The position numbers and the translations under genes are program-made. Shown in pieces: positions 1-5,081 of a stretch of 11,591 nucleotides of DNA (its first letter is position 1; every line of letters begins with the position of its first letter). Where the stretch lies: NCBI GenBank assembly GCA_938018045.1, contig CALIIP010000241.1, positions 1 to 11,591 on the forward strand, read 5' to 3'. Origin of the DNA: an uncultured Flavobacteriaceae bacterium. Its GTDB lineage: Bacteria; Bacteroidota; Bacteroidia; Flavobacteriales; Flavobacteriaceae. A model generated the notes under the pieces. It saw only the letters and a program-made list of their open reading frames with translations, was not told where the DNA came from and did not search any database.

Positions 1-1364
1 CCAGCATCCATAAGTGCCATTGTACCAGCACAAACAGTTGCCATAGAAGAAGAACCGTTAGATTCTAATACTTCAGATACAACTCTAACTGTGTAAGGAC
101 AATCGTCTGGAATCATTCCTTTTAATCCACGTTGTGCTAAATTACCATGTCCAACTTCTCTACGAGATGTTCCACGAATTGGTCTAGCTTCACCTGTACA
201 AAATGGAGGGAAGTTATAATGTAAATAGAAATTTTCTTCACCTTCATAAGATGGCATATCTATTTTGTTTGCATCTCTAGATGTACCTAAAGTTACTGTA
301 GCTAATGCTTGAGTTTCTCCACGCGTAAATACAGAAGAACCATGTGTTGATGGTAAGTAGTCTACCTCACACCAAATTGGTCTAATTTCATCTGTCTGAC
401 GTCCATCAAGACGTAACCCTTCATTTAAAGTAAGGTCACGTATTGCAGCTTTTTCAGCTTTACGGTAATAATCAGAAACTAAGCCACCATAGTCAGCCAT
501 TTCTTCTTCAGAAAAAGATGCTTTAATGTCTTCTTTTATTTCTTTAAATGCAGCACTTCTTTCATGTTTAGCAGATCCAGCTTTTGCAATTGCATACACT
601 TTATCATAAGCCATATCATGAATTTTCTTTGCTAAATCAGCTTCTTCTCTTTCGCCTTCATATTCACGAACTTCTTTCTTTCCAAATGCTTCTGCTAATC
701 TTAGTTGAGCAGCACATTGAACTTTTATAGCTTCGTGAGCAAACTTAATTGCATCAGCCATTTCTTCTTCAGAAATTTCATCCATTTCACCTTCTACCAT
801 CATTACAGAATCTGCAGAAGCTCCAATCATCATATCTAAATCAGATTCTGCTAATTGTGCACGTGTTGGATTGATAATAAATTCACCATTGATACGCCCA
901 ACTCTTGCTTCAGAGATAGCACATTCAAAAGGGAAATCTGATAATTGAATAGCAGCAGAAGCGGCTAAACCTGCCATTGCGTCTGGCATAACGTCATCGT
1001 CATGAGACATTAACTGAATCATCACTTGTGTTTCTGCAGTATAATCTTTTGGGAATAACGGACGTAAAACTCTGTCTACTAAACGCATTGTTAATACTTC
1101 ACCATCACTTGGTCTTGCTTCTCTTTTAAAGAAACCTCCAGGATATCGACCTGCAGCTGCAAATTTTTCTCTATAATCTACCGTTAATGGTAAAAAACCA
1201 AGATCTTTTTGTTCGTAATTGGAAACTACTGTACATAATAACATACATTTTCCTGATTGCACAACAACGCTACCATGCGCTTGTTTTGCTAATTTTCCGG
1301 TTTCGATAGAAATTTCTCTTCCATCTCCAAGGTCAATGACCTCTTTGTAAACTTTTGGAATCAT
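1..1364 (-). CDS. pnp: Polyribonucleotide nucleotidyltransferase (PNPase), N-terminal 454 residues, cut by window edge
   Basis: PNPase is a phosphorolytic 3'-to-5' exoribonuclease that releases nucleoside diphosphates and acts in cytoplasmic mRNA turnover. I translated this reading frame from the ATG at 1364-1362. It begins MIPKVYKEVIDLGDGREISI and runs open to the left edge. It shows the first RNase PH domain, with the RNA-contacting loop FFKR at residues 78-81 and a preceding FLPLTVDYREKFAAAGRYPGG stretch split around it. The all-helical linker follows. The second RNase PH domain starts with LRLDGRQTDEIRPI, then GTSRREVGHGNLAQRGLKG near residue 400 and the phosphate-site serines GSSSM near 437-441. 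The catalytic aspartates of the second domain and the KH and S1 domains lie off the window; full-length family members are about 700-750 residues. It lies downstream of rpsO, the conserved rpsO-pnp order, but a terminator separates the two. I see no consensus promoter in the 97-base gap after that terminator. Confidence 0.97.
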   Translation of the reverse strand, partial: MIPKVYKEVIDLGDGREISIETGKLAKQAHGSVVVQSGKCMLLCTVVSNYEQKDLGFLPLTVDYREKFAAAGRYPGGFFKREARPSDGEVLTMRLVDRVLRPLFPKDYTAETQVMIQLMSHDDDVMPDAMAGLAASAAIQLSDFPFECAISEARVGRINGEFIINPTRAQLAESDLDMMIGASADSVMMVEGEMDEISEEEMADAIKFAHEAIKVQCAAQLRLAEAFGKKEVREYEGEREEADLAKKIHDMAYDKVYAIAKAGSAKHERSAAFKEIKEDIKASFSEEEMADYGGLVSDYYRKAEKAAIRDLTLNEGLRLDGRQTDEIRPIWCEVDYLPSTHGSSVFTRGETQALATVTLGTSRDANKIDMPSYEGEENFYLHYNFPPFCTGEARPIRGTSRREVGHGNLAQRGLKGMIPDDCPYTVRVVSEVLESNGSSSMATVCAGTMALMDA

Positions 1365-1394
1365 AAATGTTTTAAACTTTTTAAATTAAACTAA

Positions 1395-1426
1395 TTGGTT
1401 TGTGTTGTTGTGTTGTGTGGTTTTGG
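1395..1426 (-). other. A/C-only tract in the pnp mRNA leader
   Basis: On the plus strand these 32 bases contain only G and T, so the pnp leader RNA has a 32-base run of only A and C, built from loose ACA/ACAAC units. It sits about 30 bases upstream of the pnp start. Such a run cannot base-pair with itself and should be single-stranded. It is flanked on the far side by the 8-base palindrome TTGGCCAA (1423-1430). A role as an unstructured ribosome-loading region or a protein-binding site is inference only. Confidence 0.5.
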
Positions 1427-1460
1427 CCAATGAAAAGTTTAACTTTCTTTTTCTAATATA

Positions 1461-1489
1461 AATAAAAAAAGAGGCAAGGAGCCTCTTTT
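1461..1489 (-). terminator. Rho-independent terminator after rpsO
   Basis: Read on the minus strand, AAAGAGGC (1488-1481) pairs perfectly with GCCTCTTT (1475-1468) around a 5-base TCCTT loop. It is followed by a run of T residues at 1470-1464. The hairpin begins 6 bases after the rpsO stop codon, so most transcripts should end before pnp unless there is read-through. Confidence 0.9.
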
Positions 1490-1494
1490 AATTA

Positions 1495-1764
1495 TTATTT
1501 TCTTAATCCTAATTCTTTAATAATTGCACGATATCTTAAGACGTCTGTTTTGATTAAATAATCTAATAAACTTCTTCTTTTACCAACCAATTTGACTAAC
1601 GAACGCTCAGTATTATAATCTTTATGATTCTTTTTTAAGTGTCCAGTTAAATGGTCAATTCTGTGAGTGAATAATGCGATTTGCCCTTCAGCAGAACCAG
1701 TGTTTTTTGCAGTTTCTCCGTGTTTCTTGAAAATGTCTGCTTTAATTTCTTTTGTTAAATACAT
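1495..1764 (-). CDS. rpsO: Small ribosomal subunit protein S15
   Basis: S15 binds the central domain of 16S rRNA early in 30S assembly and contributes to a bridge with the 50S subunit. The 89-residue product has the family's usual length and conserved stretches: GSAEGQIALFTHRIDHLTGH at about residues 23-42, LKKNHKDY at 43-50, and the helical KLVGKRRSLLDYL segment near the C-terminus. It starts at an ATG at 1764-1762 with no Shine-Dalgarno sequence, normal for Bacteroidota. A near-perfect Bacteroidota promoter lies 54 bases upstream and a strong hairpin terminator follows the stop, so it can be a single-gene transcript. pnp is next on the same strand. In Enterobacteria S15 represses its own mRNA through a leader structure; I see no clear equivalent here. 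Confidence 0.98.
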   Translation of the reverse strand: MYLTKEIKADIFKKHGETAKNTGSAEGQIALFTHRIDHLTGHLKKNHKDYNTERSLVKLVGKRRSLLDYLIKTDVLRYRAIIKELGLRK

Positions 1765-1817
1765 GCTAATATTATTTAAATGATTTTTATGTATACAATT
1801 CTTCGTGAATCGAGGCG

Positions 1818-1847
1818 CAAAGATACTATTATTATTTTGAATAACAA
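1818..1847 (-). promoter_or_regulatory. Consensus Bacteroidota promoter for rpsO
   Basis: On the minus strand a TTG (1847-1845) is followed by 19 bases and then TATCTTTG (1825-1818), an exact match to the TAnnTTTG -7 element with ideal spacing. Transcription should begin near 1811, giving a leader of roughly 45-50 bases. The -33 element lies inside the palindrome AACAATTGTT (1843-1852), so it overlaps the 5' region of the opposite-strand lipoprotein gene. Confidence 0.8.
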
Positions 1848-1853
1848 TTGTTT

Positions 1854-1876
1854 AGGAGGATTAAAAAATGTATTAA
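1854..1876 (+). promoter_or_regulatory. Perfect Shine-Dalgarno sequence in front of a two-codon ORF
   Basis: AGGAGG at 1854-1859 is followed 8 bases later by ATG TAT TAA (1868-1876), that is Met-Tyr-stop. No other gene here has a Shine-Dalgarno sequence, and Bacteroidota rarely use them. This lies 41 bases upstream of the preferred ATG of the lipoprotein gene and in a different frame from it. It could be chance, or a minimal upstream ORF if transcription starts before 1854. Low confidence in function. Confidence 0.25.
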
Positions 1877-1881
1877 TTCAA

Positions 1882-1912
1882 TTGCAATAATTTATTTTTT
1901 AATTTACATTTG
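1882..1912 (+). promoter_or_regulatory. Candidate promoter for the small lipoprotein gene
   Basis: TTG (1882-1884), 20 bases, then TACATTTG (1905-1912), matching TAnnTTTG. The expected transcription start is at about 1917-1920, which coincides with the ATG at 1917. If the promoter is real, the mRNA would be leaderless or nearly so. A weaker upstream alternative is TTATTTTG (1832-1839, 7 of 8 positions, no TTG at the right distance). Confidence 0.45.
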
Positions 1913-1916
1913 GCTT

Positions 1917-2432
1917 ATGAAAAATTTTAAAAAATTATTATTATTATCATTGTTTTTTATATTTTTTGCTTGTTTTAATCAAGTGGACGATATTACAATA
2001 TTTAAATCAGGAAGAATTGAAATGGTTACTACAATAGAAATCACAGATAAAGACACTGATAAAGATAAAGTCAAAGAAGAAATTAAGAAAAAAGTTGCAT
2101 TACTTAAAGAAGAAGGTTGGAATGTAACTTATAAGTGGAAAAAAAATTCGAAGCCTTATAAAATTAAATTTACTGCTTCAAACACGCTTAATAATCTTTA
2201 TGAATATCAAAAGAAAACACAGGGAGATACACCTTCTGGAGTCTATATTCATAAAAAGTTTGCAGATAATCAATACGTATTGTCTTTTGATTTGCTAAAA
2301 GATGCAAACAATAGAATTGTTAATCTGAGTTCTAAAAGTTTGTCTTTGTATACTGTTGATGATAATGATAAATTGAAAGAGCATAGAAATATCAAAAGCG
2401 AAAAATACTACTACGTATTGTTAGACAAATAA
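1917..2432 (+). CDS. Small lysine-rich lipoprotein of unknown function
   Basis: I do not recognise this family. I place the start at the ATG at 1917, giving 171 residues. The frame stays open further upstream to a TTG at 1848, but starting at 1917 exposes a good lipoprotein signal: MKNFKK, then a Leu/Phe core and FFAC with the lipidated cysteine at residue 19. The box is slightly atypical, with Phe at -3. The mature part opens FNQVDDITIFKSGRIEMVTT, a beta-hairpin-like segment. A charged helix rich in Lys and Glu follows (about residues 42-65), then GWNVTYKW, then a mixed beta-rich C-terminal half. No cysteine remains after the lipidated one, and no catalytic motif is visible. It stands alone on the plus strand between rpsO and a convergent thioredoxin lipoprotein, 11 bases from the latter's stop, with no hairpin terminator. 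The shape loosely recalls LppM-like lipoproteins, but I cannot support that. Confidence 0.75.
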   Translation: MKNFKKLLLLSLFFIFFACFNQVDDITIFKSGRIEMVTTIEITDKDTDKDKVKEEIKKKVALLKEEGWNVTYKWKKNSKPYKIKFTASNTLNNLYEYQKKTQGDTPSGVYIHKKFADNQYVLSFDLLKDANNRIVNLSSKSLSLYTVDDNDKLKEHRNIKSEKYYYVLLDK

Positions 2433-2443
2433 TTATTAAGTTT

Positions 2444-2932
2444 TTATTTATTTGGAAGAAAAGGCAAAATATCCTTCACTTTGGTTTCGCCTTCAAACTT
2501 TTTTATAAGTTTTCCTTTTTTAGTATAAAGCAGTATGCTTGGAAAGTTATCTACACCAAATTTATCAGAAAAAGTAAGTCTTGTATCTTGTAGAAAAGTA
2601 ATATTTTCTTGATTGAAGTTGTATTTGTCTCTGTAACTTTTTATAGCATCCATTTCTTCAAACGAAACAAAAGTTAGTTCTAAATCTTTAAAAGAATCAA
2701 TACTTTCAGTTAACCATTTTCCTTGTTTCTCACAATGTTCGCATTCTGAATTGAAATAAAGGATCAATTTTGTGCGAGTTGCATCAAAATTATCTTTTCC
2801 AAATCGTTTATTGTCAAGTGTTGTAAACGTAAAATATGGGATTTCTTTTGCAGCCTCAACATTCATTTTTTGAGTCGTTTTACAACTACTCAAAGCCATA
2901 AATAAAATACAAAAAATTACTATTTTTTTCAT
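2444..2932 (-). CDS. Thioredoxin-fold lipoprotein (TlpA/ResA-like)
   Basis: This is a 162-residue envelope protein. It has a lipoprotein signal MKKIVIFCILFMALSSC with LSSC as lipobox and Cys17 as the lipid anchor. A thioredoxin-like domain follows, with a PYFTFTTLDNKRF entry strand typical of the TlpA/AhpC-type branch. The redox motif is CEHC at residues 64-67 and the cis-proline is in NFPS (Pro131). Family members reduce, oxidise or shuffle disulfides of exported proteins or cytochrome c apoproteins in the periplasm. The CEHC dipeptide does not settle the direction, so the substrate is unknown. It begins 6 bases after the accD stop, so it is very probably cotranscribed with accD, though no functional link is obvious. 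Its 3' end faces the small lipoprotein gene across 11 bases. Confidence 0.88.
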   Translation of the reverse strand: MKKIVIFCILFMALSSCKTTQKMNVEAAKEIPYFTFTTLDNKRFGKDNFDATRTKLILYFNSECEHCEKQGKWLTESIDSFKDLELTFVSFEEMDAIKSYRDKYNFNQENITFLQDTRLTFSDKFGVDNFPSILLYTKKGKLIKKFEGETKVKDILPFLPNK

Positions 2933-2938
2933 ACCAAA

Positions 2939-3799
2939 CTAGGCTCTTACTGGCTGATTTAGAATTAAATCTAAATATAAATTTAGTTGTTTTTTTAAGT
3001 TTTTGCGTTCTACGATTTTGTCTAAAAAACCATGTTCTAAAACAAATTCTGCTTTTTGAAAGCCTTCTGGCAAATCTTTTCCAGTAGTATCTTTTACAAC
3101 TCTTGGTCCTGCAAAAGCAACTAATGCTCCAGGTTCTGCAATGTTTATATCACCAAGCATTGCAAAGGATGCAGTTGTTCCTCCTGTTGTAGGATCGGTA
3201 CATAAAGATACATACGGAATACTAGCATCTGCTAGTTGTGCTAATTTTGATGAAGTTTTTACCAACTGCATTAACGACAATGCAGCTTCCATCATTCTTG
3301 CGCCTCCTGATTTTGAAATTATCATAAAAGGAAGTTTATTTTTTAGTGCATAATCTGCTGCTCTAGCAATTTTTTCTCCAACAACACTTCCCATAGATCC
3401 ACCAATAAAAGCAAAATCCATACACGCAATCACAATGTCTTTACCATATGATTTACCAACTGCAGTTCTAACTGCATCTGTTAAATTGGTTTTTTCTTGA
3501 GCAGCTTTTAACCTGTCAGAATATTTCTTGCTATCCTTAAATTTTAAAGGGTCTTTTGAAGAAATAGTTGGATTTAATTCTTCAAATATATTGTCGTCAA
3601 ATAATATTTCAAAATATTCTTTACTTCCTATTTTAGTGTGATAATTGTCTTCTGGACTTACATAGAAATTATTTTTTAATTGTTCAGCATCAACAATCTT
3701 TCCGCTTGGAGTCTTGTGCCACAGTCCTTTAGGAACGTCTTTTTTATCTTCAGTAGGTGTTTGAATTCCTTTGTCTTTTCTTTTAAACCAAGATGACAT
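2939..3799 (-). CDS. accD: Acetyl-CoA carboxylase carboxyltransferase subunit beta, lacking the zinc ribbon
   Basis: AccD pairs with AccA to move the carboxyl group from carboxybiotin on BCCP to acetyl-CoA, making malonyl-CoA, the first committed step of fatty acid synthesis. The 286-residue product carries the beta-subunit core: FAFIGGSMGSVVG at 129-141, SKSGGARMMEA at 162-172, TDPTTGGTTASFAMLGD at 201-217 and EPGALVAFAGPRVV at 222-235. In E. coli AccD four cysteines (about residues 27, 30, 46, 49) bind zinc. In this protein the matching region, VPKGLWHKTPSGKIVD (22-37) through NFYVSPEDNYH (44-54), has no cysteine at all. Only two cysteines occur in the protein (126 and 200), both in the core. 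From memory other flavobacterial AccD proteins look the same, so this is probably a lineage trait rather than damage. It lies 109 bases after fba, beyond a terminator. No consensus promoter is evident upstream. Confidence 0.97.
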   Translation of the reverse strand: MSSWFKRKDKGIQTPTEDKKDVPKGLWHKTPSGKIVDAEQLKNNFYVSPEDNYHTKIGSKEYFEILFDDNIFEELNPTISSKDPLKFKDSKKYSDRLKAAQEKTNLTDAVRTAVGKSYGKDIVIACMDFAFIGGSMGSVVGEKIARAADYALKNKLPFMIISKSGGARMMEAALSLMQLVKTSSKLAQLADASIPYVSLCTDPTTGGTTASFAMLGDINIAEPGALVAFAGPRVVKDTTGKDLPEGFQKAEFVLEHGFLDKIVERKNLKKQLNLYLDLILNQPVRA

Positions 3800-3840
3800 A
3801 TTTGTAGGTTTTAAGTTATAGTTAGAAACGGCAATTTACT

Positions 3841-3878
3841 AAAAAAATAAAGAGAAACTAAAAAATTAGCTTCTCTTT
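3841..3878 (-). terminator. Rho-independent terminator after the aldolase gene
   Basis: On the minus strand a 13-bp stem (3878-3866 with 3861-3849, including one G-T pair) encloses a TTTT loop. A T-rich tail at 3848-3841 follows. It lies about 30 bases after the aldolase stop codon and before accD, so accD needs its own promoter or read-through. Confidence 0.88.
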
Positions 3879-3908
3879 GTATGAAGTATTGCAATATTAA
3901 AAATGCAC

Positions 3909-4976
3909 TTATAATGTGTCAACATTATTTAAATCTGCAAACGCCTGTTTTAAACGAGTTTTGAAAGTCAATTCACCTTCTCGCAACCATTTACGTGGAT
4001 CATAATATTTTTTATTAGGTAAATCTGCACCTTCAGGATTTCCAATTTGAGTTTTTAAATACTCAACTTTTGCACCCATATAATCTCTAATTCCTTCAGC
4101 AAATGCATATTGAAGATCAGTATCAATATTCATTTTAATTACTCCGTAATCAATTCCTTCTCTTATTTCGTCGAGAGTAGAACCTGATCCTCCGTGAAAA
4201 ACAAAATCAATAGTATTATGAGGAACATTGTATTTTTTTGAAACATATTCTTGTGAATTAAGAAGAATTTTTGGAGTTAATTTCACATTTCCAGGTTTGT
4301 AAACGCCATGAACATTTCCAAAAGCAGCAGCAATAGTAAAGCGAGGACTAATTTTCATTAATTCTTCGTAAGCATATGCAACTTCTTCAGGTTGCGTATA
4401 AAGTTTTGAAACATCTACATCACTATTATCTACACCATCTTCCTCTCCTCCAGTAATACCTAATTCTATTTCTAAGGTCATTCCCATTTTGCTCATACGA
4501 GCCAAATAAGTTTTACAAATTTCAATATTTTCTTCGATTGGTTCTTCAGATAAATCAATCATATGAGAACTATATAATGGCTTACCAGTATCTGCAAAAT
4601 GTTTTTCACTAGCATCTAAAAGTCCATCAATCCAAGGGAGTAATTTCTTAGCACAATGATCTGTATGTAAAATTACAGGAACACCATAGGCGTCTGCCAT
4701 TGTATGGATGTGTTTTGCTCCAGCAACACCACCAGCAATTGCTGCTTGTTGATTTTCGTTAGACAACCCTTTACCAGCATTAAAGTGCGCGCCACCATTT
4801 GAAAATTGAATGATTACAGGTGCATTTAATTCTTTTGCCGTTTCTAAAACAGTATTTACAGTATTTGTACCAGTAACATTTACTGCAGGAAGTGCAAATT
4901 TCTTATCTTTTGCCAATCTAAAAATTTCTTGTACTTCATCTCCAGTTGCAACTCCAGGTTTTATATTATAGTTCAT
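3909..4976 (-). CDS. fbaA: Class II fructose-bisphosphate aldolase
   Basis: This enzyme reversibly cleaves fructose 1,6-bisphosphate into dihydroxyacetone phosphate and glyceraldehyde 3-phosphate in glycolysis and gluconeogenesis, using a divalent metal. The 355-residue protein is close in length and sequence to E. coli FbaA (359). The catalytic Asp106 and metal ligand His107 sit in HTDHCAKK (104-111), and Glu171 lies in LEIELG. The other metal histidines are His223 in FGNVHGVYKPG and His261 in FHGGSGS. The phosphate-binding GGSGS (262-266) and NIDTD segments and the C-terminal NKKYYDPRKWLREGE are also present, so this is the class IIA type. The start is the ATG at 4976-4974, with an A-rich leader and no Shine-Dalgarno. 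A -7 promoter element lies 24 bases upstream and a strong terminator follows, so the gene can be transcribed alone. Confidence 0.98.
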   Translation of the reverse strand: MNYNIKPGVATGDEVQEIFRLAKDKKFALPAVNVTGTNTVNTVLETAKELNAPVIIQFSNGGAHFNAGKGLSNENQQAAIAGGVAGAKHIHTMADAYGVPVILHTDHCAKKLLPWIDGLLDASEKHFADTGKPLYSSHMIDLSEEPIEENIEICKTYLARMSKMGMTLEIELGITGGEEDGVDNSDVDVSKLYTQPEEVAYAYEELMKISPRFTIAAAFGNVHGVYKPGNVKLTPKILLNSQEYVSKKYNVPHNTIDFVFHGGSGSTLDEIREGIDYGVIKMNIDTDLQYAFAEGIRDYMGAKVEYLKTQIGNPEGADLPNKKYYDPRKWLREGELTFKTRLKQAFADLNNVDTL

Positions 4977-5000
4977 GTTTTTTATTGTTAATTAGATACA

Positions 5001-5008
5001 CAAAATTA
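5001..5008 (-). promoter_or_regulatory. Probable -7 element of the aldolase promoter
   Basis: On the minus strand this reads TAATTTTG, an exact TAnnTTTG match 24 bases before the aldolase ATG. No TTG is present 19-20 bases further upstream, so only half of the promoter signature is supported. The gap 4977-5081 shows little else beyond a 5-bp inverted repeat (5053-5068). Confidence 0.5.
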
Positions 5009-5081
5009 CATATTTTTTGTCTTAAAATTGATAAGAAAATGAAGAGTTTGCTATTACGTTTTAGTAATGTGTAATTTTTTT

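Noticed and set aside
1848..1916. N-terminal extension of the small lipoprotein from TTG 1848
   Set aside because: It would place a hydrophobic Ile/Tyr-rich stretch before a complete lipoprotein signal peptide and would begin inside the rpsO -33 region; the ATG at 1917 is more credible.
2433..2443. Shared terminator between the convergent lipoprotein genes
   Set aside because: The 11 bases and their flanks are AT-rich but form no GC-containing hairpin.
3141..3353. Plus-strand open frame of 70 codons
   Set aside because: It lies wholly opposite accD, whose protein is strongly conserved there; a shadow frame.
5053..5068. Inverted repeat ATTAC/GTAAT after tamL as a terminator
   Set aside because: Only a 5-bp AT-rich stem, and no T run follows it on the minus strand.
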